Of a stretch of 64,000 bases of DNA, positions 44,735 through 53,113 are shown one piece after another. How positions within the stretch are numbered: the stretch's first letter is position 1; each line of letters begins with the position of its first letter. Source of the DNA: Pseudogemmobacter sp044142105 (lineage in GTDB: Bacteria; Pseudomonadota; Alphaproteobacteria; Rhodobacterales; Rhodobacteraceae). A program made the translations under genes and the position numbers. The notes beneath the pieces are model-generated. The model was not told the origin of the DNA. It made no database searches and saw only the letters and a program-made list of their open reading frames with translations. The stretch covers positions 1-64,000 of the forward strand of contig NZ_JBGTYM010000010.1 of the NCBI RefSeq assembly GCF_044142105.1, in the 5' to 3' direction.

Positions 44735-45508
44735 CTATGCTGCCGTCGTGGCCGAAAGGAAGCCGCGCAGGCGTTCGGTCTGCGGCGCGCCGAACAGGCG
44801 GGCAGGGGGGCCTTCTTCTTCGATCTTGCCCTTGTGCAGGAAGATCACGTGGTCACTACAATCGGCGGCAAGGCGCATGTCATGGGTGACCAGAAGCATG
44901 GTCCGGCCCTCGTCGGCCAGGGCCTTGATGACCCTGACCACTTCCTGCTCCAGTTCGGGGTCGAGCGCCGAGGTCGGTTCGTCGAACAGAAGCGCGCGCG
45001 GCTCCATGCACAGCGCGCGGGCAATGGCGGCGCGCTGCTGCTGGCCGCCCGAAAGCTGGGCGGGCCAGGCGTCGGCCTTGTCGCCGATTCCGACCTTGGC
45101 CAGATATTCCCGCGCCTTGGTCTCGACCTCTTTCGGGTCGCGTTTCAGCACGGTGAGCGGCGCTTCCATGACGTTTTGCAGGATCGTCAGGTGAGACCAC
45201 AGGTTGAACTGCTGGAACACCATCGACAGGTTGGTGCGGATGCGGGTGACCTGGGCGCGGTCGGCGGGGTGGCGGTGCAGGCCCTGGCCTTTCCAGACCA
45301 CATCCTCGCCTTCAAAACGGATCGTGCCCTGCTGGCTGTCCTCGAGAAGGTTGCAGCAGCGCAGAAGCGTGGATTTGCCCGAGCCGGACGAGCCGATCAG
45401 CGACACGACATGGCCGCGCGGCGCGGTCAGATCGACGCCTTTCAGAACCTCGAGCGGGCCATAACTCTTGTGCAGATCGCGTATCTCGATGACGGGCGTT
45501 TCGGCCAT
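44735..45508 (-). CDS. ABC transporter ATP-binding protein, polar amino acid type
   Basis: This 257-residue ATPase has Walker A (GSSGSGKSTLL), the Q-loop (FQQFNLW), signature (LSGGQQQRAAIARAL), Walker B (ALLFDEPTSALD) and H-loop (LVTHDM). It resembles HisP/GlnQ, not the longer PotA-type polyamine ATPases. ATG 45508 (MAETPVIEIR) is the start; the frame to 45571 adds a non-family extension. It is first in the transport operon. Confidence 0.93.
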   Translation of the reverse strand: MAETPVIEIRDLHKSYGPLEVLKGVDLTAPRGHVVSLIGSSGSGKSTLLRCCNLLEDSQQGTIRFEGEDVVWKGQGLHRHPADRAQVTRIRTNLSMVFQQFNLWSHLTILQNVMEAPLTVLKRDPKEVETKAREYLAKVGIGDKADAWPAQLSGGQQQRAAIARALCMEPRALLFDEPTSALDPELEQEVVRVIKALADEGRTMLLVTHDMRLAADCSDHVIFLHKGKIEEEGPPARLFGAPQTERLRGFLSATTAA

Positions 45509-45641
45509 GTCCCCCGGTCTTCCTGTCTGGATGCGCAGGGGCCTTCTGGCGGGCTTCGCTGCGCGTTGCATCAGTTAGGCCGCAGAACTGTCGGATTTGC
45601 AACGACGATTGTGCCGGTTGACGCGCGGTCTGCCTATCAAT

Positions 45642-46418
45642 TCACCCGTCCGCGGCGCCAAAATGGGCGGGCGGCGGTGGAATGGGCACGGCAAGCCACG
45701 CCTCGGGCGGCAGGGCGACAAGGCCGCGCAGATGCAGGGCATCGCGATCATCGGCGCCGAGCGCGCCAATTGCGCCATCCAGCGCGGCGAAGATCGCCGG
45801 CCCATCGGCGCCCGCAGCGGCGATGAAGGGCAGGCCCGGCGTCGGCGGCGTTTCGGTCAGCACCCGCAGCGACGCGACGGAGGGATCGCCATCCTCCTGC
45901 ATCATCGCCCAGGTCACCGCATCCAGCGCCGCCAGATCGGCGCGGCCCGCGGCGACGGCGGCGGCCGAGGCGCGATGGCTGCCGCTGCGCAGCCGGGGCG
46001 AGAGGGTCAGACCCATCTCGGCCGCCATATTGGCGGGCGCTGCCCAGCCCGATTGCGACAGGTCGTCATTGAAGGCCATGGGCGCGGCGGTCAGCTCGGC
46101 CAAGCTCTCGCGTGGGTCATCCGCCCGCAGCACGATGACCGAGCGGTAATGCCCGCGCGGCACACCTGACAGGCCATGGTCCGGTGCGCCGATCAGCGTG
46201 ACCTTGCCATGAAGCCGGGCGCGATAGGGAAAGCCGCAGGTCTGCGACAGGACCAGATCGGGCGATTGCCAGGCCGGCCAATAGGCGCCTTCCCCGCGCG
46301 TCAGGGTCTGGGGCGCGGCGATGCCGCGGGCGGCGAGCTGGTCATGGATCAGGGCCCAGAGCCGGTCATTTGCGCCCTGGAGCGCAGCCGCATCATACAT
46401 GCCAAGCGAAGCGATCAT
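45642..46418 (-). CDS. PhnD/SsuA-type substrate-binding fold protein without signal peptide
   Basis: This 258-residue protein begins MIASLGMYDAAALQGANDR, like the mature N-terminus of phosphonate-type binding proteins, and has VLSQTCGFPY, GHYRSVIVLR and SGSHRASAAAVAAGRADLAA. No signal peptide or lipobox is visible upstream, so it may be cytoplasmic. No phn transport genes are near. The ATG overlaps the terB-like gene's stop (ATGA). Confidence 0.75.
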   Translation of the reverse strand: MIASLGMYDAAALQGANDRLWALIHDQLAARGIAAPQTLTRGEGAYWPAWQSPDLVLSQTCGFPYRARLHGKVTLIGAPDHGLSGVPRGHYRSVIVLRADDPRESLAELTAAPMAFNDDLSQSGWAAPANMAAEMGLTLSPRLRSGSHRASAAAVAAGRADLAALDAVTWAMMQEDGDPSVASLRVLTETPPTPGLPFIAAAGADGPAIFAALDGAIGALGADDRDALHLRGLVALPPEAWLAVPIPPPPAHFGAADG

Positions 46419-46855
46419 TTTGTTTTCTCTGCCTTTTGCCGCGCCTGAGCGTTTTCGACATCGGTCAGTCCCAGCAGATTTGCCACCAGGCGCAAGAGCC
46501 GGTCTTCCTCGGCATCGCGCCCGCCATCGGCCAGCGCCACCGACCAGAGCGCGGTGATAAGATCCGCGCGATCCTCCAGTGCCGTCGCCGCCTTGATCGC
46601 GCGGGTGAAGCGGACGGTGTCCGGGGCCTCGGCCTCAAGCGCCTCGGCCTCGGCGCGCAGCCGCGTCACCTCAAAGGGACCCAGGCTGTAGCGCGCCATC
46701 AGCACCCGATCGATACGGGCGATCTCGGCCTCGGAATAGAGGCCATCGGTGCGGGCCACGCGCACCAGAAGCGCCGCAAGCGCAAGCCGCGCATCGGGAT
46801 CGGGAAGACGCGGCGGCTGGGGGGCCAGAAGGCGGCGAAGCAAGGTGTCGATCAT
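46415..46855 (-). CDS. TerB-family protein
   Basis: This 146-residue helical protein matches TerB-like domains: LAALLVRVARTDGLYSEAE near residue 25 and VALADGGRDAEEDRLLRLVA near 106, two acidic metal-binding repeats. The family was first linked to tellurite resistance, but single copies are widespread and of unknown role. It precedes and overlaps the PhnD-like gene, so the two form an operon. Confidence 0.78.
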   Translation of the reverse strand: MIDTLLRRLLAPQPPRLPDPDARLALAALLVRVARTDGLYSEAEIARIDRVLMARYSLGPFEVTRLRAEAEALEAEAPDTVRFTRAIKAATALEDRADLITALWSVALADGGRDAEEDRLLRLVANLLGLTDVENAQARQKAEKTK

Positions 46856-46894
46856 GCTGTGACGATAGGCATTGCCGGGGCGTGGCGCCAGTGC

Positions 46895-47794
46895 TCAGGG
46901 CAGGCGGATACGGCCTTGTGACACGGCAACCGCCGTTCCCGCGATGCGCACGGAATGCAGCCTTCCCGCCCTAAGGTCGATGGTCAGGCGCAGGCGCGAG
47001 GGACGGCCCATTTCCACGCCCTGCATGACGCTTAGCGTGGTGATGCCTTCCGGCAGGGCGGCGTTTTGCAAAAGCTGGGCGGCCAGGATCGCCGTGGCCG
47101 AGCCAGTGGCCGGGTCTTCCGGGATACCTGCCGTCGGGCTGAACATGCGGGCGCGGAGGTCCTGACCGGCGCCGGGCGTCGAGGTGTAGAGATAGGCGCT
47201 GTCGACCCCAGCCTTCTCCATCAGCCGCGACCAGGCGGGTTCTTGCGGTTGCGCCCGGGCCAGCGCCGCAAGCGAGGCAATGGGGGCATAAAGGAAGGCC
47301 GGACCGCCTTGGCAGACCGCAGGCTGATGCGGGCCGATCTCCGCCGGATCAAGGCCCAGGGCGGCTGCGACAAGGGCCGTGTCGGGGCATTCGTCCTGCG
47401 GAGAGGGCAGGACAGGCGCGGTCAGTTCGGCCGTGATCTCAAGGCCTTGTCGGCGCACGGTGACGGGGACGAGCCCGGCTTCTTCCTCAAGCGTGATCAC
47501 CGTGTCGAAATCGCCCTCATGCGCGGCCTCGGCCAAATGGATCGCGCAGCCGATGGTCGGGTGGCCGGCAAAAGGAATCTCGGCGGTGGGAAAGAAGATG
47601 CGGACGCGGGCGGTATGGGCGGGATTGGCAGGAGGCTGAACGAAGATCGTTTCGGACAGGTTAAATTCTCGGGCGATGGTCTGCATCTGCGCGGTGGTCA
47701 GACCCCCCGCCTCGAGCACCACGGCCAGCGGATTGCCGGCAAAGGGCCGGTCGGTGAAGACATCCAGTGTGTGAAAGGGAAGAGTGTCCATCAT
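46895..47794 (-). CDS. PhzF-family isomerase/epimerase
   Basis: This 299-residue protein has the diaminopimelate-epimerase-like fold of PhzF. Blocks are FHTLDVFTDRPFAGNPLAVV, REFNLSETIF with the conserved acid, FAGHPTIGCA and PEDPATGSATA. Its substrate is unknown. ATG 47794 overlaps the rlmJ stop (ATGA), so the two genes are coupled. A frame extending to 48025 lies inside rlmJ and is rejected. Confidence 0.88.
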   Translation of the reverse strand: MMDTLPFHTLDVFTDRPFAGNPLAVVLEAGGLTTAQMQTIAREFNLSETIFVQPPANPAHTARVRIFFPTAEIPFAGHPTIGCAIHLAEAAHEGDFDTVITLEEEAGLVPVTVRRQGLEITAELTAPVLPSPQDECPDTALVAAALGLDPAEIGPHQPAVCQGGPAFLYAPIASLAALARAQPQEPAWSRLMEKAGVDSAYLYTSTPGAGQDLRARMFSPTAGIPEDPATGSATAILAAQLLQNAALPEGITTLSVMQGVEMGRPSRLRLTIDLRAGRLHSVRIAGTAVAVSQGRIRLP

Positions 47795-48570
47795 TTCAAG
47801 GCCTTGTAACGCGCGGACAGACGGGCGGCCTCCTCGGCCAAGCCATAGGGCGGGTTGACGAAGAACATCCCCGAGCCCTCCATCCGGTGTCCTTCGCGGG
47901 CGGGGGGAAAGCGGACTTCGTGGCTCAGATGGTCTTGGTGCTGGGCCTTGAGGGCGGCCAGCATCGGGCCATGCGGGCCGCCGCGCAGGATCGGATACCA
48001 GAGCGCAAGGATGCCGACATTCCACTTGCGGGCGATGGCGGCGAAGACTTTTGGAATGCGGTCGTAATCCTCTTTCACCTCATAGGAGGGGTCGCAGAGC
48101 AGGAGCCCGCGCCGGGGTGTCGGCGGGGTCATCGCCACGGCCAACTCGAACCCGTCGCGCTTGTGGATATGGGCGCCCCAGCCGTCAAGTGACTGAATCA
48201 GAGCGCTATTTTCCTGCGGATGCAGTTCCGCCAGGTGCAGGCTGTCGATGTCGCGCAGGCCCTGCGCGGCGATCAGGGGCGAGCCGGGATAGGCATCGGG
48301 GCCGTGCATGCTGCGCGTCTCGGCCAGGCGCTGGGCATAGGGGTGATCGGGGGGGAACCAGTTCTGGTGACGCAGGATTCCCTGGGCGGCCTCGCCGGTT
48401 TTCTGCGCCTCTTCGCCGGTCAGCCGATACAGGCCGCGACCGGCATGGGTTTCGATGTAGGTGAGGGGTTTATCTTTTTGAATCAGATAGTTGAGTACCC
48501 AGGCCAGCAGCGCGTGCTTCTGGAGATCGGCCAGGTTCCCGGCGTGATAGGCATGTTGATAGGACAGCAT
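47791..48570 (-). CDS. rlmJ: 23S rRNA adenine-2030 N6-methyltransferase
   Basis: This 259-residue methyltransferase has the RlmJ start MLSYQHAYHAGNLADLQKHA, the SAM-binding THAGRGLY and the catalytic DPSYE motif in LLLCDPSYEVKED. The reported E. coli target is A2030 of 23S rRNA. It is divergent from the BrnA-like gene, with a 376-bp gap. Confidence 0.94.
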   Translation of the reverse strand: MLSYQHAYHAGNLADLQKHALLAWVLNYLIQKDKPLTYIETHAGRGLYRLTGEEAQKTGEAAQGILRHQNWFPPDHPYAQRLAETRSMHGPDAYPGSPLIAAQGLRDIDSLHLAELHPQENSALIQSLDGWGAHIHKRDGFELAVAMTPPTPRRGLLLCDPSYEVKEDYDRIPKVFAAIARKWNVGILALWYPILRGGPHGPMLAALKAQHQDHLSHEVRFPPAREGHRMEGSGMFFVNPPYGLAEEAARLSARYKALK

Positions 48571-48946
48571 CGCCTTGGCCTAGCAGGGCTTTGCCCCACA
48601 GGGAAGGGGCGGCGGGTCCGCAGGAGACGTCAATAGAGCGGGCCCGCCAGAAAAGGCTTCCAAGGCAAGGACTTGTGCAGAGGGTCGCGCGCCACGGCGC
48701 GAGGCCCGGACCGTCCCTTCCGCGGATGGGGCGCTCCTGCGACATGGTTAACCCGGCAACGGGGGCAAAATTCGAGCAACTTTGTGGCAATTCCCGGCAG
48801 GGGTGAAACGGGCTGTTTCCAGTGGTCTTGCAGGCGTCTTCCAAAGGTCTTCCGAAGGTCTTCCGCACCGCGCGCGCCCAACCGGGCCGGTTAACCTATT
48901 TGCACCAGGCTTGACCGCAGCCCCGAAGCCGCAAGGGAGGCCGACC
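48571..48946. promoter_or_regulatory. Long intergenic region with tandem repeats and two GGTTAACC palindromes
   Basis: No gene is supported in these 376 bp. It contains a tandem repeat of GTCTTCCRAAG (48836-48846, 48847-48857 and a partial third copy to 48866). It also has two copies of the palindrome GGTTAACC (48746-48753 and 48889-48896). The first reads TTAACCAT on the minus strand, like a CtrA half-site. It separates divergent rlmJ and the BrnA-like gene. Confidence 0.45.
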
Positions 48947-49438
48947 ATGCCCGCGCTCCGCCACCAATCCGCCAAGACCCGCGAGATGACCGCCTATCTG
49001 CATGAGGTCATGGCCCGTCTGGAATGGGACCTGCACGACACGATCGAACTGACCGGGCGCATCCCCGAGGAATGGCACGAGATCGCGAAACGGCCGCCGG
49101 TGCCGAAGCTGGAAAAGGTGAACCTGCGGCTGGAGGCCGATGTGCTGAAGTTCTTCCGCCAGATGGGGCCGGGCTATGGCGCGCGCATCGCCGACGTGCT
49201 GCGCAGCTATATGTATGCGCGGCTGACGGGGTTGTTGCGCGGGGCCGAGACGCTGGACCACTGGCGCACCCGCGAAGTGCACCATGCCGGACCGAAGCCG
49301 GGGCTTACGGGGGCGGACCCGCAGGGCTGGCGCGGGGATACCGGGCTGGCGCGGGCGAAGATGCAGGAGATGTTGCAGGCAAGATATGCCGAGGACGGGC
49401 TGCCGGAGGATACGGAGCCGGGGCAAAGGGTAAGGTAG
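48947..49438 (+). CDS. BrnA antitoxin-family protein (no toxin partner seen)
   Basis: This 163-residue protein contains the segment VNLRLEADVLKFFRQMGPGY (about residues 59-78), followed by ARIADVLRSYMYARL. This is the ribbon-helix-helix pattern of BrnA antitoxins. It has longer tails on both sides than BrnA (usually about 80-100). No BrnT lies next to it. ATG 48947 follows AAGGGAGG. It may be a free-standing regulator. Confidence 0.7.
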   Translation: MPALRHQSAKTREMTAYLHEVMARLEWDLHDTIELTGRIPEEWHEIAKRPPVPKLEKVNLRLEADVLKFFRQMGPGYGARIADVLRSYMYARLTGLLRGAETLDHWRTREVHHAGPKPGLTGADPQGWRGDTGLARAKMQEMLQARYAEDGLPEDTEPGQRVR

Positions 49439-49456
49439 CGGGAACCCCGAGTCATG

Positions 49457-49509
49457 TTGATTTTTGTACGATTTGGGAGTATTATAAGGATTGTAAATTT
49501 TGTACAAAA
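49457..49509 (+). promoter_or_regulatory. Promoter with two GTAC operators before the Phd/RelE pair
   Basis: TTGATT (49457-49462) and TATTAT (49480-49485) are spaced by 17 bp, a good sigma-70 promoter. A perfect palindrome TTTTGTACAAAA lies at 49498-49509, and a copy, TTTTGTACG, overlaps the -35 at 49462-49470. The centres are 36 bp apart. They are likely autoregulatory operators. Confidence 0.65.
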
Positions 49510-49518
49510 GAGGCGACG

Positions 49519-49794
49519 ATGATCGAGGTAACCGTATCGGAAGCGCGCGAGCGGCTGGCGGAATTGCTGGGGCAGGTCGAGCATGGCCATGAACAGGTGA
49601 CGATCACCCGGCATGGACGCCCGGTCGCGGCGATTGTTACGATGGAGGACCTGTCCTTCATGGAAAGCGCCGAAGACGCCTTCTGGCGCAAGAGGATCGC
49701 CGAGATTGAATCCGCCCCGGACTATGACCCCGAGGAACGTTATTCTGCGGAAGAGGTCTTTGCCGATCTGGCCAAGGGTGACGCCGCCGAATGA
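49519..49794 (+). CDS. Phd/YefM-family antitoxin
   Basis: This 91-residue protein starts MIEVTVSEARERLAELLGQV and continues GHEQVTITRHGRPVAAIVTM, the Phd/YefM N-terminal domain. An acidic C-terminal tail (YDPEERYSAEEVFADLAKG) should bind the toxin. ATG 49519 is set by position after the operator; longer upstream frames belong to the BrnA-like region. It overlaps the toxin gene (ATGA). Confidence 0.88.
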   Translation: MIEVTVSEARERLAELLGQVEHGHEQVTITRHGRPVAAIVTMEDLSFMESAEDAFWRKRIAEIESAPDYDPEERYSAEEVFADLAKGDAAE

Positions 49795-50054
49795 CCCGCT
49801 GGACGATTGAATTCGACCGGCACGGCAAGAAGGATTTCGATGCCATCACCGATATGCGACTGGCCCGGCGCATCCGCGCGGCGATCCACGCGCTGGCCGA
49901 TGACCCGCGCCCGCCGGGCTGCCGCAAGCTGGAAGGCCGCGACGGCGAGTGGCGGATCAGGGTCGGCACCTGGCGGGTGATCTACCAGATCGAGGGAGAC
50001 CGGCTGGTGGTGCTGGTGGTACGGGTCGCGCCGAGGGGGGAAGTGTATTGGTAG
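49791..50054 (+). CDS. RelE/ParE-family toxin
   Basis: This 87-residue protein begins MTRWTIEFDRHGKKDFDAI and has CRKLEGRDGEWRIRVGTWRV, then IYQIEGDRLVVLVVRVAPRG. This is the RelE pattern of a Lys/Arg-rich mRNA-cleaving toxin. It is translationally coupled to its antitoxin. The 32 bp after it lead into the 3' end of an unrelated AT-rich gene. Confidence 0.9.
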   Translation: MTRWTIEFDRHGKKDFDAITDMRLARRIRAAIHALADDPRPPGCRKLEGRDGEWRIRVGTWRVIYQIEGDRLVVLVVRVAPRGEVYW

Positions 50055-50086
50055 ATCTTAAGAATGCGTGCAAAGGCGAACTTTAA

Positions 50087-50995
50087 CTATGCCCGATGAA
50101 GAAGTGCTCGAATAAAGAAATTCGTATAGGGGAGCTGATGGAGTAGTTCTGAGACCTCTTCGATAAACAGATTCCTGTTAAGCACGGACGGGAATACTTC
50201 AATCTTCACATGGGATGAAAAAAGGAAAGATCTCAAGCAGTTGTGAAATAGTGTCAGGTCGATGATCGAATAAATATATTTCAATCGCTCTTGTGGAGAT
50301 ACAGGAGAGAGCGCCCCTTCCACTGCAGCCATATCTAAGCCGGGCATACTAGCATGAGTCAAATTTGATCCGAGCATATACCGGTTCAAGTACTCTGCAG
50401 CAAAAACAGGAGGAAATCCGCTAAAGGCCGATGTTACTAGTTCATATATATTCCATCGGGACTTGACGCCCTTTACAAACTTACGATCTAGTTTCTTCGC
50501 TCTGCTTGCGATGGTTTCGAGGCGGGCATGGTTTTCAAAGTAACCAGAGAAGCCATCAAAATCATATATTTCGCGACCTACCCTAATTTTTCCAGGCTTC
50601 ACTACTTCAAGTACACTCCTCATCAAATTCGCCATGCGGTCAATATCTTGAAAGTCCTCCCCTACCTGAATATCAGAAAGTGTCGTGGAAAATTCGTGGA
50701 GCCTCTCGATCACATCAAGCTCACCGCCAGTAATATATAGAAACTTAACTGTCGCCTCTATCAAGGATCGCTCAAGAATTTGTACGTCGGAAGGATGATC
50801 TTCTTCAATCAGGATAAGAATTGATTTCGACAACGATAAACAGCGATCATGGAGTGCCCGGAGGACGTGAAAGTCTTGCGCATCCTCGAATCTCATGCGT
50901 CCGATCTGCAAGCTGTTCGAAAGACCCGTTGCGATGCTCCAACGAGCAAACTCAACGACCGAACTTAAATGCAGCGCACGCTCCAGATAGATCAA
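50087..50995 (-). CDS. AT-rich ORF, possibly DUF5677-like, likely acquired
   Basis: This ORF of up to 302 residues has much lower GC (roughly 42-46 % by eye) and different codon use from its neighbours, which suggests transfer. The protein is mostly helical, with SLSKSILILIEEDHPSDVQI, then RSLIEATVKFLYITGGEL, a pattern like DUF5677 proteins. The first possible start is TTG 50995, 7 bp after the lepA stop; ATG 50896 would remove 33 residues. No function can be given. It sits beside a toxin-antitoxin pair. Confidence 0.6.
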   Translation of the reverse strand: MIYLERALHLSSVVEFARWSIATGLSNSLQIGRMRFEDAQDFHVLRALHDRCLSLSKSILILIEEDHPSDVQILERSLIEATVKFLYITGGELDVIERLHEFSTTLSDIQVGEDFQDIDRMANLMRSVLEVVKPGKIRVGREIYDFDGFSGYFENHARLETIASRAKKLDRKFVKGVKSRWNIYELVTSAFSGFPPVFAAEYLNRYMLGSNLTHASMPGLDMAAVEGALSPVSPQERLKYIYSIIDLTLFHNCLRSFLFSSHVKIEVFPSVLNRNLFIEEVSELLHQLPYTNFFIRALLHRA

Positions 50996-51002
50996 ATCTT
51001 AG

Positions 51003-52802
51003 TCACCCATCCATCTTCAGCGCGCTGATAAACGCCGTCTGCGGGATCTCGACCTTCCCGAACTGGCGCATCCGCTTCTTGCCCTCTTTCTGCTTGTCCA
51101 GAAGCTTGCGCTTCCGCGTGGCGTCGCCGCCATAGCATTTCGCCGTCACGTCCTTGCGCATCGCGGAAATCGTCTCGCGGGCAATCACTTTCGCCCCAAT
51201 CGCCGCCTGGATCGGGATCTGGAACATGTGGCGGGGGATCAGTTCCTTCAGCTTCTCGCACATCATCCGGCCGCGCGCCTCGGCGCGGTCGCGGTGGACC
51301 AGCATGGACAGGGCATCGACCGGCTCGGCATTCACCAGGATCGACATCTTGACCAGATTGTCCTCGCGATATTCGCTGATCTGGTAGTCGAAGGAGGCAT
51401 AGCCCTTGGTGACCGATTTCAGCCGGTCGTAGAAATCGAACACCACTTCGTTGAGCGGCAGGTCATATTCCACCATGGCGCGCGGGCCGGCATAGGTGAG
51501 GTTGAGCTGGATGCCACGGCGGTCCTGGCAGAGTTTCAGGATGTCGCCCAGATATTCGTCGGGCACCATGATCGTGGCCTTGATCCGCGGCTCCTCGATA
51601 TGGTCGATCAGGGTCACATCCGGCATGTCGGCCGGGTTGTGCAATTCCTTGACCGTGCCGTCCTTCATATGCAGGTGATAGACGACCGAAGGGGCGGTGG
51701 TGATCAGATCGAGATCGAATTCGCGTTCGAGACGTTCGCGGATGACCTCGAGATGCAAGAGGCCCAGGAAGCCGCAGCGGAAGCCGAAGCCGAGGGCGGC
51801 GGAGGTTTCCATTTCCGACGAGAAGCTGGCATCGTTCAGCGCCAGTTTCTCGATCGCGTCGCGCAGGGTTTCGAAGTCGTTCGCATCGACCGGGAAGAGG
51901 CCGCAGAACACCACGGGCTGGGCGGGCTTGAAGCCGGGCAGGGCGGTGGCGGTGGGTTTCTTCTCATGCGTGATCGTGTCGCCGACGCGGGTGTCGCGGA
52001 CCTGCTTGATCGAGGCGGTGAAGACGCCGATCTCGCCCGGGCCAAGTTCGGGCCAGTCGACCATCTGCGGGCGCAGCACGGCCAGGCGGTCGATGCCGTA
52101 TTTGGCGCCGGTCTGCATCATCTTGATCTGGTCGCCCTTGCGGATGACGCCATCCATGACGCGGATCATCACGACGACGCCGAGATAGGGGTCATACCAG
52201 CTGTCGACCAGCATGGCCTTGAGGGGCGCGTCGCGGTCGCCCTTGGGGGCGGGCAGGCGGTGGACGATGGCTTCCAGCACATCGGGGATGCCGAGGCCGG
52301 TCTTGGCCGAGATCGGGATCGCGTCGCTGGCATCCAGACCGATGACATCCTCGATATTCGCCTTGACCCGGTCGGGATCGGCGGCGGGCAGGTCGATCTT
52401 GTTCAGCACCGGCACGATCTCATGCCCGGCATCGAGCGCCTGGTAGACATTGGCGAGGGTCTGGGCCTCCACCCCCTGCGAGGCATCGACGACCAGAAGC
52501 GAGCCTTCGACCGCGCGCATGGACCGGCTGACTTCATAGGCGAAGTCGACATGGCCGGGCGTGTCGATCAGGTTCAGGACATAGGTCTTGCCGTCCTTGG
52601 CCGGATAGTCGATCCGCACGGTGTTGGCCTTGATGGTGATGCCGCGCTCGCGCTCGATCTCCATGCTGTCCAGAAGCTGGGCCTTCATGTCGCGGTCGGC
52701 GACCGTGCCCGTCGACTGGATCAGCCGGTCGGCCAGGGTGGATTTGCCGTGGTCGATATGGGCCACGATCGAGAAATTGCGGATGAGGGACAGGTCGGTC
52801 AT
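51003..52802 (-). CDS. lepA: Elongation factor 4 (LepA)
   Basis: This 599-residue translational GTPase has G1 (AHIDHGKSTL), the switch region (RERGITI), G3 (DTPGHVDF), G4 (NKIDLP) and the LepA-specific C-terminal domain (KCYGGDATRKRKLLDKQKEG, about 557-576). ATG 52802 (MTDLSLIRNFSIVAHIDHG) is the normal start; a frame to 53039 is rejected. It acts on stalled or mis-translocated ribosomes. Confidence 0.97.
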   Translation of the reverse strand: MTDLSLIRNFSIVAHIDHGKSTLADRLIQSTGTVADRDMKAQLLDSMEIERERGITIKANTVRIDYPAKDGKTYVLNLIDTPGHVDFAYEVSRSMRAVEGSLLVVDASQGVEAQTLANVYQALDAGHEIVPVLNKIDLPAADPDRVKANIEDVIGLDASDAIPISAKTGLGIPDVLEAIVHRLPAPKGDRDAPLKAMLVDSWYDPYLGVVVMIRVMDGVIRKGDQIKMMQTGAKYGIDRLAVLRPQMVDWPELGPGEIGVFTASIKQVRDTRVGDTITHEKKPTATALPGFKPAQPVVFCGLFPVDANDFETLRDAIEKLALNDASFSSEMETSAALGFGFRCGFLGLLHLEVIRERLEREFDLDLITTAPSVVYHLHMKDGTVKELHNPADMPDVTLIDHIEEPRIKATIMVPDEYLGDILKLCQDRRGIQLNLTYAGPRAMVEYDLPLNEVVFDFYDRLKSVTKGYASFDYQISEYREDNLVKMSILVNAEPVDALSMLVHRDRAEARGRMMCEKLKELIPRHMFQIPIQAAIGAKVIARETISAMRKDVTAKCYGGDATRKRKLLDKQKEGKKRMRQFGKVEIPQTAFISALKMDG

Positions 52803-53113
52803 GGCCGCGCATATAGCCAAAGAAACAGGGGCCGGGAAGGGGGCGTGAGGGGCGGGAATGATTCGGCCCGTGCCCGTGCCCTGCCGCCCGCAACGGCGCA
52901 GCGGCCTGCCGGGTTTGCGGGCGGGATGCCGCGAGATATGGGGGGCAGGCCGGGCCACGCCCGCAAGTTTTTGCGCCGGTCGGCAAGGCTTGGCGCAGCC
53001 GCGCTGCAGCATTGAAAAAATCGCTGGCTTTCGGCACACTCATGCCCAGAAAAATGACCGGGACGGCGCAGGTCCGTGTGGGACGCGACCCTTGCCCGGC
53101 GATGAGGCAGATG
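52803..53113. other. Divergent intergenic region between lepA and a secreted protein gene
   Basis: These 311 bp must carry the lepA promoter on the minus strand and that of the plus-strand gene. I see no convincing promoter pair, small gene or structure. One GATTC (GANTC) site lies near 52859. Confidence 0.35.

Noticed and set aside
46415..46855. Tellurite resistance operon
   Set aside because: Only a single TerB-like gene is present; terC, terD and terZ relatives are absent.
48947..50054. BrnA-like gene as the antitoxin of the RelE toxin
   Set aside because: The toxin gene overlaps its own Phd/YefM-type antitoxin, and the BrnA-like gene lies 80 bp before it with a separate promoter in between.
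51228..53015. A 595-codon antisense frame opposite lepA
   Set aside because: Shadow of lepA; His/Asp/Gly-biased and without a recognisable domain.
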